From: Cyrtodaria siliqua
Taxonomy: Eukaryota; Mollusca; Bivalvia; Adapedonta; Hiatellidae
Assembly (NCBI GenBank): GCA_037043455.1
Contig: JAWPHD010000129.1
Coordinates: forward strand, 564,927 to 628,926
Direction of reading: 5' to 3'
DNA: 64,000 nt
In this document: piece after piece, positions 47,788-59,834 of the stretch
How the letters are laid out: each line of letters starts with the position of its first letter
How positions within the stretch are numbered: position 1 is the stretch's first letter
Position numbers and translations under genes: made by a program
Notes under the pieces: model-generated
What the model saw: the letters and a program-made list of their open reading frames with translations, nothing else
The model's database searches: none
What the model was told of the DNA's origin: nothing

Positions 47788-47960
47788 CAGGGCTTTTTTT
47801 CGAAAATGGGAAAGAGGCCCAGGCCTTCAAAAGGGGAAAAATAAGTGCAATTTAGACATAAAGAGGAAAAAATAGTGTGATTTTTTGAGATAGGGGGAAC
47901 AGAAATTGAAAACTTGGGTGTGCAAATATGCCTTAGGAACAGTTTAGGTGAAAAAGGTAC
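47788..47960. mobile_element. Partial CAGGGCTTTTT (hAT-like) MITE
   Basis: Starts CAGGGCTTTTTTTCGAAAAT and contains GGAAAGAGGCCCAGGCCTT, matching the reverse complement of the right end of 51854-52192. No opposite terminus is found. Confidence 0.55.
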
Positions 47961-49426
47961 ATTTTAGGTAAACTTTTTTCAATAAATGTATCCAAAACGT
48001 AACGCAACCTAAATTTTCAGAGTGACACACCACCTACAGATGAAACATTCTCACATAAAATTTCATTCCATTATTTGGAACGATGTAGGAATTACAGACT
48101 GGACACAAACATTTAAATTTAAAAGCACCTGTTTTAATTTTGTTAATTGTTGATCTATCCCAAGATCTCATACACAAACCTTCAATTTAAATTTGGTGGA
48201 TTCCCATAACAGTTTAATGAAGTTGTCACGCTGACAAGGGCAATAACTCTGTAATGAATGGTGCCAATTTTGCTCATGGTCAAATCTTTAAGATATTTAA
48301 TTGGTACAAACTTTTAATTCAATTTGGTGAAAATCCGTAACCGCTTATTGAATTTATCATGCCGACAAGCTGAAATTTTCTGATTTTTCCATAATAAAGG
48401 GCAATAACACTGTAACACATGTGACAATCTTGCTAATTGTCAAACTTTAAAGATATTTTATTGAAACAAAGCTTTAAATCACTTAGATGAAAATCCAGAA
48501 GCGCTTACAAGTTCACCAGAATTATCTAACCGGCGACGACGACACTGACATCGGTGCACCATCGCATGAGCTACCCTGGCCAGTAGAGCCGAAAACTTAA
48601 TTATTGCATGTCTCACTGAGAGGATGTATGTGGGAAGTAGTAGACAGACAAAGCTGATGCCAGTATGTAAGATTATGCACAAATGTCTAACGATTGGACT
48701 TGTTTCTATTTTTGGGCTGGCTGCAGAATAACCAGTAATTTGATATTGGTGATGGATATCAGGCATTTTAGACACTCAAAGCTCCGTGTATTTATTGACC
48801 TCGAAGTGGATAGGTAGTTCTGTGCTTTCATTGGAAACCTTATAGGAATCTGTAGAGCAACTTTGAACCATTTCTTGGAACAAAATCTTTTTACAAGAAA
48901 TCATACTCCTGAGATTAGAATTATGTCCATTTGTGCTAATCTAGCTTTCTTCAAAGCCAATCTGAGCTATATCACTTTTGATAATTTTGTTTACTCTACA
49001 GAAATTGAAGCTATTGAGCGGAAACCATTTTTCAATATAGAGTAACAGTGACCTTGATCTTGACCTGAAAAGCGTAAAAAGCAATCCCAAATTTCAATTT
49101 GATACAAGAAATCTATCCTTGGATTTCATGTCTAACAAAACTTAAATTATTGCTCGGAAACCAAGAATAGAGGCGAATATTTAGTTATCTAATATAAACC
49201 GGATTACCTGGTCAATAAACCATCATAAAGTGATTCAATTTTGTATAAAAAATACACATGCGCTATATTGGGCCCAGGTTCCATCCACTTTAATTATTGT
49301 TATTAAAAAACTTTGGTCTGGAAAACTCTATGAATCTTTATAAATTGTAAGTAATAATTTGATATGGGGCTTGTTTTGAAATTAAAGTACAGTCTTATTG
49401 AGTCATGTATATACACTACCTGTAGC
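47961..49426 (-). other. Intron sequence, two-unit dispersed repeat at ~48230-48500
   Basis: Two ~140-bp units share GGGCAATAACTCTGTAA-type, AAAGATATTTAATTG-type and GAAAATCCGTAACCGCTTA-type phrases. No exon is recognised. Confidence 0.5.
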
Positions 49427-49437
49427 CACAGGTACCG

Positions 49438-49469
<32 letters not shown>

Positions 49470-49538
49470 TTATATTGTATTGAATAGAATATAACTTTCT
49501 TTTTTTTTTTTCTTTTTTTTTTTAAACCGGTACCTGTG
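49427..49538. repeat. Long hairpin with A-run and T-run arms
   Basis: CACAGGTACCGGTTT plus ~29 A and AGTTATATT pairs with AATATAACTTTC, a long T-rich run and AAACCGGTACCTGTG around a ~11-nt loop. The perfect CAGGTACCGGTTT arms show it is one fold-back unit. Confidence 0.85.
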
Positions 49539-49879
49539 CCTGTAGCAATGTTGAGCATGAACTATCATTTTTATTTAAAAACCCAAAAACAAAAGATAAT
49601 CAAGTTGGATAATTCCTTATTATTTAACTTCGGAACAATGCATGAGTTATCCCAGTATTTTAAAATTGCAAATTATAACTCAATAAATAAGACTTAGTCA
49701 TAAAATGTCAGCCATCACCTCCAGTCCCTTTAACAATTATTAACCTAAAAATCAAAAATAAACCTTATTTCTATACCAATGTCAATGGCTAAAAATGTTA
49801 TTCAAAATTTCCCTTTCACTCTCCCACCATAAAAGAAAAATTTAAAACAGAGTTGACCAAAAGTAATAATTAATTTAAC
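49539..49879 (-). other. Intron sequence, nothing recognised
   Basis: AT-rich with no coding signal. Confidence 0.4.
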
Positions 49880-50275
49880 TAGAACTATCGCTGAAAGTGA
49901 TGAATACCCCCGCTTTAATAATTCTGTAAAATTCAACAATGGCTGATCAATGTAGAGGGATATATGGTCATCAGTTGTTCTGTGTATACAAAGTTTGGGA
50001 ACAACTCATTGAAAACTGTTTGAGAAATGCAAGTTATAAAAATGTGTTACGTGACGCAATGGAACAAAGATGTGTTACGCGAATGGGTGATTTAGAGAGA
50101 CATAAGGTCTTCAGTTGTTATGTGTATATAAAGTTTTGAAACATAATTAACCCATTCAAAACTGTTTGAGGAATGACTAACGTGACGGGACAAAAATGTG
50201 TTAAACGCCGCAACGTAACGGACAACTTGATTCCTATATAGCCCCCACTTCACTTTGTGAAAGCAGGGGTATAAC
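49880..50275. mobile_element. Two-unit element with ATACCCCCGCTTT ends
   Basis: ATACCCCCGCTTT near the left edge and AAAGCAGGGGTAT at the right edge are inverted. Two ~150-bp internal units share GTCATCAGTTGTTCTGTGTA or GTCTTCAGTTGTTATGTGTA, and AAAACTGTTTGAG. The short plus-strand frame inside (MADQCRGIYGHQ) is repeat-derived. Confidence 0.6.
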
Positions 50276-50342
50276 ACTAATGCTTCATTACAGGGGTAAT
50301 TCAGGCCACCGTATTTTGTTCTTTCTCGCTACCCACACTTAC

Positions 50343-50597
50343 CTGATCGAGACATTCCGAGGGCCAGGCATTTCTGTAGGCGACAGTACTGACATCTGTT
50401 CCTTGTGAGAATTGTGATGTCACAGTTTTTGCTGTAGAAACACTTCTTCCTGGCAGGATCGCCGACATCTTGCAATGCTCGTCGGAAGAATCCTTTGCAT
50501 CCTTCACAGGCCAGGACGCCATAGTGAATGCCTGAAGACTTGTCGCCACAAACTAAACATTTCAGGTTATGGTTTGGTGTTGATTTTGGAGCCGGAA
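50343..50597 (-). CDS. Nuclear receptor exon: C4 zinc-finger DNA-binding domain
   Basis: 85 codons between TTATTTCCAG and a CAG/GTAAGT donor; it starts with two bases of a split codon and ends with one. Finger 1 is [20 protein letters not shown] with P-box CEGCKG, which favours AGGTCA half-sites. Finger 2 is [21 protein letters not shown]-box of 5 residues. Between FFRR and the first Cys of finger 2 there are 12 residues ([12 protein letters not shown]), about 2-3 more than in most receptors. The spliced extension AAKLGRRSRKMRD is unlike E75/Rev-erb (AVRFGR). This may be the second DBD of a 2DBD (NR7) receptor, whose second P-box is CEGCKG, as I recall. An earlier exon encoding a first DBD was not found up to 64000. 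Nuclear receptor: very sure; subfamily: tentative. Confidence 0.95.
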
Positions 50598-51853
50598 CTG
50601 GAAATAAATAGAATAGAATCAAATTAATGGACAGTTTCCAGTCATGTGATTAGAATGGAACAGAACAGAACAATATAGAATTTAAACCAATCTGGTCCCT
50701 GAAAGGAATTAGATATTTAATTTATTAAAGTTTAAATCTTGAACCAGAATGTCCCTTAAAATAAAACAAACTGAAAATAATACACATGTATGTATATCTT
50801 TATATTTATTTTACTTTAAAGTTCATAACCTTGACAATTTATGACAATCATGGTCATAATTTCCCTCTAATGGGTTAAAATTATGAGTGTTTTGACATTT
50901 TAAATCTTCAAATTAATAATTTAGAGTGAAAACCTGTGTGTAATGTTAACATATTTTGTTGTCAAAAGAGACATTGATTTGAGAAAAAAATGTTTACTTT
51001 AATCTGATTGGATGATGATTAAACAAAGAGACAGAGAAAAACAAAATCATATTAGGTATCCATTTATAGAAAAAAGTGAACACCAGCATGCATGTAAGGT
51101 TTGTTTAACTGCTCGTCACAGGAAAATCCGTCCCACAATAAGGGAGTATAAAATGCAACTGAGACACAAGGCTGTAGATTTGTCCATCATGATAAGTGGA
51201 AAATTTCCCCATGTCTCCTGATATTCCCTCTTGACAGACAGGCTGTATCAGTAAAGGGGCTTGTTTACAGATAGGATTGATTGAAGGAGGAAATCAGAAT
51301 CAAAAATAAATAAATAGTCTGGATCAAGCACTGAAAGTGAATATATCACAGTGCTCGAGATAAGACGCTATCCGAGTAATTACGCATATTTTTTCATCAA
51401 AAACGCATTAAAAATAAAACAAATGCATACAAAAACGCATTAAAAAAATTGTCATTAAGTATTGAGAACCAAATACCTGCGTACACACTAATGACTTCAA
51501 TAGAAAAATCGAGCGCACCCAATCATACTCCATACTTATTGAAGTTTGAGCTATTGAATGACAATAAAGTACTTCCAGCAATTACTAGTCGATGCTTGCA
51601 AGAAAGAAAAAAAGTCGGGCTGTTTGACACAAATTAATGCCATTTAAAAAAGACAGACAGCTGTAATGAATATATATAAGCGGAAGAGGAAATACATTAG
51701 GTTTTATATTAACAACAAAGAATAAACATTTGACATTAATTAAATTCGCAATACAATTGTTTTCATGCATACAATACACATTGTGATGAAAGCTTCTCTG
51801 GAGCACTGTATAATCAGGCAAATAACTATTTTTAAAGAGACCATGCCTCCAAT
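50598..51853 (-). other. Intron or upstream region, no exon seen
   Basis: The preceding receptor exon must lie to the right. No candidate C4 finger is visible. The short open frames (51012-51221, 51449-51637) have no domain. Confidence 0.45.
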
Positions 51854-52192
51854 CAGGGTTTTTTTACCTTATATAACAGAGGCCTGTGAAGGGCCTCTTC
51901 CCAACTGAAAATTGGACTTTTTTTTCCCAACTGTGGCAGAAATATTTCCCAATCGGAAAACAGCAGTATCTCAGAATTTAAGAAAAAGCATGAATTCTGC
52001 TGTGTTTTTGTCTGCTAAGTAAATTCCGACTTGGAAAAGTTAATAATTATGGTAAATAATGGATGACAATATAAATAAAGTATATTAATTTATGAAATCT
52101 TGTATTTTTCCCAAAATGAGAAATAAGCGCGTTCTTTTTTCCCAAAATGGACAGGCCTGGGCCTCTTCCCAATTTTGTGGGAAAAAGCCCTG
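51854..52192. mobile_element. 339-bp hAT-like MITE
   Basis: CAGGGTTTTTTTACC at the left end and GGGAAAAAGCCCTG at the right are terminal inverted repeats. Internal GGCCTCTTCCCAACTG and GGCCTCTTCCCAATTT are subterminal copies. Flanks CTCCAAT and CTTCAAT resemble an imperfect target duplication. Confidence 0.75.
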
Positions 52193-53519
52193 CTTCAATA
52201 AACTGTAAAACAAATCTAATTACAAACTACTGTTCAACTTTTAAAGGGGCAAGCAGCTTACTTGAAGTTTTATATATCGCTACAATTTGTACCTTTATTC
52301 ATTTGCTGTAATTTAAAACTGCATCATCAACATTTAAATATCACAGAAAAACAATTGGATCTTTTTATATTAATTTTGTTACTCAAATAATGATTTTCAC
52401 TAAACTTAAAGGCACATTAGCCATAACGTTATGCTTATAACACAATAAACAATTTACTGGGTATATATATACATTAGAATGCATGTGTCATGTATGCACT
52501 AGACACATGTATGCACCATATCTATAAGTATGTTCATAACCATCCTAACAGATATCCAAACCATCGCTATTCATAACACTGTCATTTGGAATCGCCACCA
52601 TTGAACTGGTCGGGAAGTTCCGAATCAAAGACATATATACTACTAGTAGTCTCTGAGGGCAAACAAAGAACTAATATAACAGCATTGTAATTTGTTGTAC
52701 ACAACTGCACACATATATTGCTTTTCAAGGCAGACGGAAATGTGATTTGGCATCCACAATATCTTCTTATTTAAATGGAATATTTCAGCTTGCTTCGGCA
52801 TAATTTTATGTGTATAAATGATATCCTATATAATATATGGTTATGTAATTTTGCAACGTCTCATCCTGGTTTTAGTAGTTTTTATAGTCTATTGTCTCCA
52901 ATTAATCAATCACATTTTTACAGTCTTCTGGAAATGCTTAAAATAAAGTGGTAGACAAATCCAATGTAAGCTTTTTATTGTTAATACCTTGAAAGGCATC
53001 TTCCCATATTGTTGCAACTATCTAATAACTGGCTAATATAGAGAAGTGATAGCATTGTCTAGACCAGACTGATATTTATGTTTTTGCCTTTATGTAAATC
53101 ATAAAAAAGTAGGCTAGACCTTGGTGATTACCAAGATTGGGTTATTCTGCTTTAATGTTTCGGCTGCCAATGATGCCAATATAGGATGGTAAAGGATGGC
53201 ATTTCTAGATGTCATGTGCTGCAGATCTGCTGCAGACAGGATATTACTTTTGACAACAGAGCAGCAGCAGCAGCAATGCAATGCAATGATTTCTGTTTGG
53301 CCTAAAATCATTATAATTTAATAAGATAGTTTGAGAACTAGAAACAAGTCGACAAAGTAGGAAGCAATCAATACAGTACAGCAATGTTACTAAATTGAGT
53401 GATTGAGTCCCTAGTTTCAACTGTCAGTCCATTCATGGCAACAGAATTTCATTAATATTCCAGTTCAGGGAAAGATGTCAAACTCTGACAAGAGCAAATA
53501 TTTGCCAGGAAGTGTAATT
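52193..53519. other. AT-rich non-coding
   Basis: No exon or element recognised. A short CAG run at 53263-53276 is trivial. Confidence 0.45.
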
Positions 53520-53875
53520 TACAATATCAAACATAAAGCACTCATAATACAGAGATCCACATACAGAGAGCAAACATAAAACACCCACCATACAGAGATC
53601 AAACATAAAAACCCACCATACAGAGATCAAACATAAAACACCCACCGTACAGAGATCAAACATAAAACACCCACCATACAGAGATCAAACATTAAACACC
53701 CACCATACAGCAAACATAAAACACCCACCATACAGAGATCAAACATAAAACACTCAACATACAGATATCAAACATAAAATACCCACCATACAGAGAGCAA
53801 CATAAAACACCCACCATACAGAGATCAAACATAAAGAGATCAAACAATAAAAACACCCACAATTAATACAGAGGA
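53520..53875. repeat. 29-bp tandem repeat
   Basis: About 12 copies of CAGAGATCAAACATAAAACA plus CCCACCATA, with small deletions. Confidence 0.95.
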
Positions 53876-54769
53876 CAAGAATTGGTCAATAATAGCCCTG
53901 TTGCCAGCCCTTTAACTTAACAGAGGCAAATCCCTTTATAAATTATGGAGGTCCCGTGGCAGGCACATCATGCCCTAATCCCCACCCGATTTGTTTTACA
54001 TGCGTTTTTCCTGCGTTTGAGTGCATTTTCAGTTTGAAGCAAGATGTTGTTTTTTCACAATGATTGATTATTTTTCGATACTGAAGTGTTTTATATGTTA
54101 AGTATGTACATTCCCAAAATTCCACCATGGCAGTAATGCCTCCATGTACCTCGTACCTTTCTGATGAATGAAATTGAATGTGATTTTTTTTTCATCATGT
54201 AACTTGTTTTGAGTGAGACTACTTCATAAAGTTTAGACAAGAAGAAGGAATGTTCGTTTGAACACTGTTTTATTGGATCTATTGGATAGATAATGTGGAA
54301 TTAATTCATTTCATGATAATACATCTGATTGAACAACTGACAGCATATTTCAAACCACCGATTTGACTGGGACTGTTTCGTTAAGCACACTGCCGTTCCA
54401 TTTAGTGATTTCCTCCCTCTTTCATATCATCCAATCAGATTAAAGTGAACAACTGACTTGATTGGTCAGTTGCTTTTCCCTACTCAACACACAGGTCAGG
54501 TGATTTTCCTTTCTCAACACACATAACAGGCTTTTTTTTTACCTTATTAAGGAAGTACTCAATACATTAAGCATTGAGCTGAGCTATTCAAACAGAACTC
54601 GGCCCATGTGGTTCCCGGGCCAAAAATAGGGCCACTGCAGATCCTGTTAGAGGGGTAGGCAGAGGGGTTGAACCTCCCCTCCACCAACTCCAAATTATTG
54701 TTCACTTTATCATTTTTTGATCATGCTCATTAAAGGTCTTCATCATGACCCCTGCAATATTGTTTCAGG
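53876..54769. other. Non-coding
   Basis: No gene. Part of 53985-54125 (TGATTGATTATTTTTCGATA, CATTCCCAAAATTCCACC) resembles 39755-40220 and looks like another dispersed repeat. Confidence 0.4.
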
Positions 54770-55015
54770 TGCCATCTCGCTCAATCACTAGAGTAGTGGC
54801 AGAAAAGCTATAAACGTGGTTCCAATGAAGTGTCTACAATAGAATTTGCAATAACTTTGCAGTTCTGCAGGTGAGAAGGTTCTAGGCCCATTCTCCATAT
54901 TTTATCTCAATGTAAATGGAGGATGAGCCTGGCATGTTCATTCCTGTTAGGCGCCATATAACCTATTCATGTGATGATGCGCCATAAAACCCAATTCAAT
55001 TCAATTTGATTAGAA
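54770..55015 (+). mobile_element. SINE family C, copy 2
   Basis: Reverse complement of 32688-32930. It ends GCGCCATAAAACCCAATTCA with a short TTCAA-type tail. A B-box-like GTGGTTCCAATGAAG at ~54815 suggests a tRNA-derived head, though weakly. Confidence 0.75.
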
Positions 55016-55099
55016 CTCTATCTCAACACAAAACTAGGTGGGTGTTCCGCGGAACACGTGTGTCGCCTGTCAGCGCTTTGTCAGTAAAACAAGGTTTTT

Positions 55100-55631
55100 T
55101 GGACCCAGGTAAATGACCTTGACAAACTGGCCTGACTAAGTTTTTGTGAAGAAAAAAAATAAGTATTTAACCCATATAATGATCTTCAGTGTGCCCTTGA
55201 GCATTATATTTTAGTATGGCCATGTCGATGTTGTCATGACAAGTGTATACTGAAAGATTGATGAAGAAATAAAAAGAATTGAGAAAGTTATAGCCAATGT
55301 TAAGTTTTCGTGAAGAAAAATGAGTATTTAACCCATATAATGACCTTCAGTGTGACCGTGACCTTTATATTTTAGTATGGTCATGTCGATGTTGTCATGA
55401 TGAGTATATATTGAAAGTCTGATGAAGAAATATCAAGAAATGAGAAAGTAAAGGCCAATGTTAAGTTTTTGTGAAGAAAATGAGTATTTAACCCAAATAA
55501 TGATCTTTAGTGTGACCTTGACCTTTACATTTTAGTATGGTCATGTCGGTGTTGTCATGATGAGTATATATTGAAAGTTTGATGAAGAAATATCAAGAAA
55601 TGAGAAAGTTATAGCCAACGTTAAGTTTTCG

Positions 55632-55663
<32 letters not shown>

Positions 55664-55690
55664 GGACGACAAAGTTGTTCGAGAAGGCGA
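55100..55690. mobile_element. Pearl-like element: three ~165-bp units plus ACTG/ACGG tract
   Basis: Three units repeat GAGTATTTAACCCATATAAT, TATTTTAGTATGGTCATGTC and GATGAAGAAATATCAAGAAA, followed by GTGACTGACTGACTGACAGA and CTGACGGACGACAAAG. Tandem ~160-bp cores followed by such a microsatellite are the hallmark of bivalve pearl elements as I recall them. Confidence 0.75.
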
Positions 55691-56479
55691 CACAAAAAGT
55701 ATATTTACCACAAAGCCAGACTAATACCGTAAATAGTAAATATCTTGACTTTTTCCTAATATCAACAGGGTCATTCAATACTTATATTACAATATTGACA
55801 GTGTATGTAACTTGGGAAAAACTTGGTGTTTGTCACTTCCAAAACACAGGGTTGAGGACATATAAATTCAATATGACCTTCTTTTGCACTCTGAAAAGTA
55901 TTTAAGGGTGTATGATGTTGCCGTCATACTGCCTGCAGGAACACTCATCAAAACCAGTGAAAAGTACATATGACACACAAAGCGCATTGCACGCTTCCGG
56001 TACTCGGAAACCATACTCCTGCTGTATTTGTTATATTTCGAGAGCATTTGGATGGATTATACAATGACATAACTCAAGGATAAAGCACTTGTAAATTATG
56101 TAAGACATTTGGCATACCAATTATTCTAGAATGTGAAAACAACACTCATCACTGGCCTACCAGGAAATGGTTTATGGAACTAGTTTTTTTTCTCATAATA
56201 CTTACAGGGGCAGATTTAGATGATGGAATACCCTACCACTACTATCTAAAACAAACAAACACATACATCTCAGCCTATCAATGACTATGCACTGCAGACT
56301 CTTCATAATAAAGACACATGCTACCAAACAGAAATCTTCAAACTATATGACACCACCCATTCTACACAAGGAAAACCATTACTTTCATTCCTAATCATTA
56401 TTATTATAGACTGCACAGTTCACAGGTGATGATTGTCCATTTACACGTGCAAACATGATTTTCAATAAAAACAGATCAT
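55691..56479. other. Non-coding
   Basis: Short frames only; no domain or splice-bounded exon. Confidence 0.45.
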
Positions 56480-57189
56480 ACAGAATATTAAACAGCCTGC
56501 AGCAATACTGTAATGCATAATAAACATAGAATATTCAGCACTGATTACTGCAGTGCTTTGAACACATTTAAATCAATATTCAGCACTGATAACTGCAGTG
56601 CTTATTGAGCAATATAATATTCAGTACTGACAACTGTAATGCATAAAGAACATAGAATATTCAGCAAAGATAACAAAGAGTGCTTTGAACACATGTTATA
56701 TTCAGCACTTGACCACTGGAGTGATTATTGAACACATATAATATTCGGCTCTGATAACTGGAGTGTTTGTTGAACACATATAATATTCAGCACTGACAAC
56801 TGAGTGATTATTGAACACATATACTATTCAGCACTGATAACTGGAGTGATTATTGAACACATGAAATATTCAGCACTTACATCATATTGTTTATAAACAT
56901 TAATACCAGTGTTCAATGAACACATATAATATTCAGCACTGATTACTGCAGTGTTTGTTGAACACCTATAATAGTCAGCACTGACAACTGCTGTGTTTGT
57001 TGAACACATATAATAGTCAGCACTGACAATTGCAGTGTTTGCTGAACACATAATAGTCAACACTGACAACTGCAGTTTTTGTTGAACACATATAATATTC
57101 AGCACTGACAACTGCAGTGTTTGTTGAACACATAATATTCAGCACTGACAACTGCAGTGTTTGTTAAATACACATAATATTCAGCACTG
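56480..57189. repeat. ~42-bp TATTCAGCACTGACAACTGC array
   Basis: About 16 degenerate units (AATATTCAGCACTGACAACT, GCAGTGTTTGTTGAACACAT). It continues briefly after the inserted element at 58155-58240. Confidence 0.92.
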
Positions 57190-58154
57190 CAGGGGTGTAA
57201 AATATTTTCAAGGGCTACTTGACCTGTAGGTCTACCAGTTGAAAAAAGTCACTCGACCTTACCAACTTTTAAGTTGACCTTATACTCTTTTATAGTGTTA
57301 AAGGATTTTATATATAAAAAGTGTTAATATATAGACTATTAGTATTTCAGTTAACAGTTTACAGAACAGGTGTTTACTTTTGTTCACTTGTAGACTAACT
57401 GTATAAAACCATTTTATTAATTAAATAATCTTTTTTAATTGAAATATGTTTTTATTAGTGGTCCATATAAAAGACTGCATGGTTTTATGATTCTAAATTT
57501 GAAAGTTAGTTTTGCAAAGTTGAATTATTGAATTGTTTATTTCCTGTATTTTTGACCATTCTACTAAGTAGCATCTATGTTTTACTATTAAAGGAATGAA
57601 AAAGTATATCGTTTTATCAATGGTGCATACGGCAGACTTGATAAATCTCCCTTTTACCTCTCTTTGCCTTTTTGTTCTATCACATACAGCTTGTTGCTGC
57701 TTACGTTTTTCTACCATTTGTTTTGAACGAGTTTTTTTCCTCAAAATAGCGATCTAATATCTCGTTGTTTTGGTTGAGAGTTGAACAAGTCGCCTTGTTT
57801 TTTGACATTTTTACAGGCAAATCAACGGTGGTGTGTACATAAATATTTCACACGCTGACTCATATATGACGTAAACATAAATATCCGGATAATCCAAATT
57901 TAAATTTCACGCGCACCTGCCAGATTGGTTTATTTGAAGTGTATTCAGTAAACTTTCGATGTTAACATTACGATAATACAGTCTGTTAACCTAGTTATCA
58001 ACACGCGCTTGGTTTGAAACTGAAAAGATCGATCTTTTTTTCTTCACCACAATAAAACTGATAGACTGATCGGTCTAGTATTTAGGATTTTGACTCGACC
58101 TCCGTGACGTTCTGGTCGCCATGGCGAGTGGTCGAGTGATATTTTACATCCCTG
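57190..58154. mobile_element. 965-bp DNA transposon remnant inside the array
   Basis: Ends CAGGGGTGTAAAATATTTTC and GAGTGATATTTTACATCCCTG are inverted repeats, each with a nearby TTGACC/TCGACC motif. CACTG flanks both sides (57185-57189 and 58155-58159), a possible 5-bp target duplication, though the array itself contains CACTG. The ends suggest a hAT-like origin. A minus-strand basic frame at 57493-57744 has no domain. Confidence 0.75.
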
Positions 58155-58880
58155 CACTGACAACTGCAGTACTTAATGAAAACATAATATTCAGCACACA
58201 ACTGCAGTGTATATTGAACACGTAATATTCAGCACTGACATCAACTTGTTTAATTAACATAACTGTTCAATAAGCACATGTAATATTCAGCACTGACATC
58301 AACTTGTTTAATTAACACAAATGTTCAATAAGCACATGTAATATTCAGCACTGACATCAACTTGTTTAATTAACATAACTGTTCAATAAACATATGTAAT
58401 ATTCAGCACGGACATCAACTTGTTTAATTAACAGAACTGTTCAATAAACATATGCAATATTCAGCACGGACATCAACTTGTTTAATTAACAGAACTGTTC
58501 AATAAACATATGTAATATTCAGCACTGACATCAACTTGATTAATTAACACAAATGTTCAATAAGCAAATGGAATATTTAGCACTGACATCAACTTGTTTA
58601 ATTAACACAAATGTTCAATAAGCACATGGAATATTTAGCACTGACATCAACTTGTTTAATTAACACAAAATGTTCAATAAGCACATGTAATATTTAGCAC
58701 TGACATCAACTTGTTTAATTAACACAAATGTTCAATAAGCACATGTAATATTTAGCACTGACATCAACTTGTTTAATTAACACAAGTGTTCAATAAGCGC
58801 ATGGAATATTTAGCACTGACATCAACTTGTTTAATTAACACAAGTGTTCAATAAGCGCATGGAATATTTAGCACTGACAT
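58155..58880. repeat. 58-bp satellite array
   Basis: After ~2 units of the 42-bp type, 11 units of 58 bp follow (GACATCAACTTGTTTAATTA, ACACAAATGTTCAATAAGCA, CATGTAATATTTAGCACT). Both arrays share TAATATTCAGCACTGACA, so one arose from the other by unit rearrangement. Confidence 0.94.
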
Positions 58881-58883
58881 ATA

Positions 58884-59058
58884 TACCGTATTTCCCCTAA
58901 TAATAGCACCTCCCCCAATAGTAGTGATCACCCTTCTCACCAACCCTCTTCAAAGATATAAATAAATTAACAAATACATATTTTTTTTACATTTTATTAA
59001 AACACTCCCTTGGCATTTTGCATAGTGCCCGGGCACTACTAGTAGGGGAAATATGGTA
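58884..59058. mobile_element. 175-bp mariner-like MITE
   Basis: TACCGTATTTCCCCTA and TAGGGGAAATATGGTA are terminal inverted repeats, with TA at both flanks. No coding content. Confidence 0.8.
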
Positions 59059-59834
59059 TAGAGCATATATTGAACGAATATGCTGGACTGAAAGAATATG
59101 CTGGACTGAAAACTTTACGAAAATGTTACAAGGCCAGTAAATAATGAACATAACTGCTGTAGTTTCAGCACTGATGATGCAACGTGTACATCATTATTCT
59201 GCCAACAGAATGTGCAATTCCCCGTTATTATGCACCAGGTGGGATCTGTTTTTTCCTGCTTAGGCCTGTTATATTTTGAATATTCGTTTTACGACCCGTA
59301 AAAACAAAGAAGTGCCGAAGGAGGAAGGAAAAAAATAATATAAAAATGGAAAAGCTACTTTTTTTTTATTTTTCATTGGAAAGGAAAAGAGAATGAAATG
59401 TTTGATTACAATCTGGGAAGAGGTCAATTTTTTATTTTTTTTTATCAAATTCCCTACAGAAAAAACAAAATCCTGATTTCGTTTTATTGTAGGAGAGTTG
59501 GTAAAATGAACAATACAATCAAATAAAAAAATTAACATTATTCAGCAGCATTCCCAATCAACCATAACTCACTGAAGTGCTACTTTTCAATCCATCACCA
59601 GATAGAATTTTGTATAAACTTATTTCATTAAAATTCAGGTTATGTCTCTATTTTTTTAAGTGCGATCACTATTTTATTTTATTATATATATTTTATTTTA
59701 TTTTATTATATATCATAAAATATAAGCTTTTTTTCATTGGTCTAGAAGCAGTCACGTGTGATTAAATAGTTTTGACCATTCTCATTGGAAATATACCAAC
59801 CGTTCAATAGTTTATCACATGACCGTGCTATATA
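59059..59834. other. AT-rich non-coding
   Basis: No gene; poly-A/T and TTTTATTTTATTATATAT tracts. Confidence 0.45.

Noticed and set aside
37695..50597. Naming the receptor E75, Rev-erb or PPAR
   Set aside because: The LBD signature is NR1-like, but the DBD extension and inter-finger length do not match these, and an AF-2 is present. Left unnamed.
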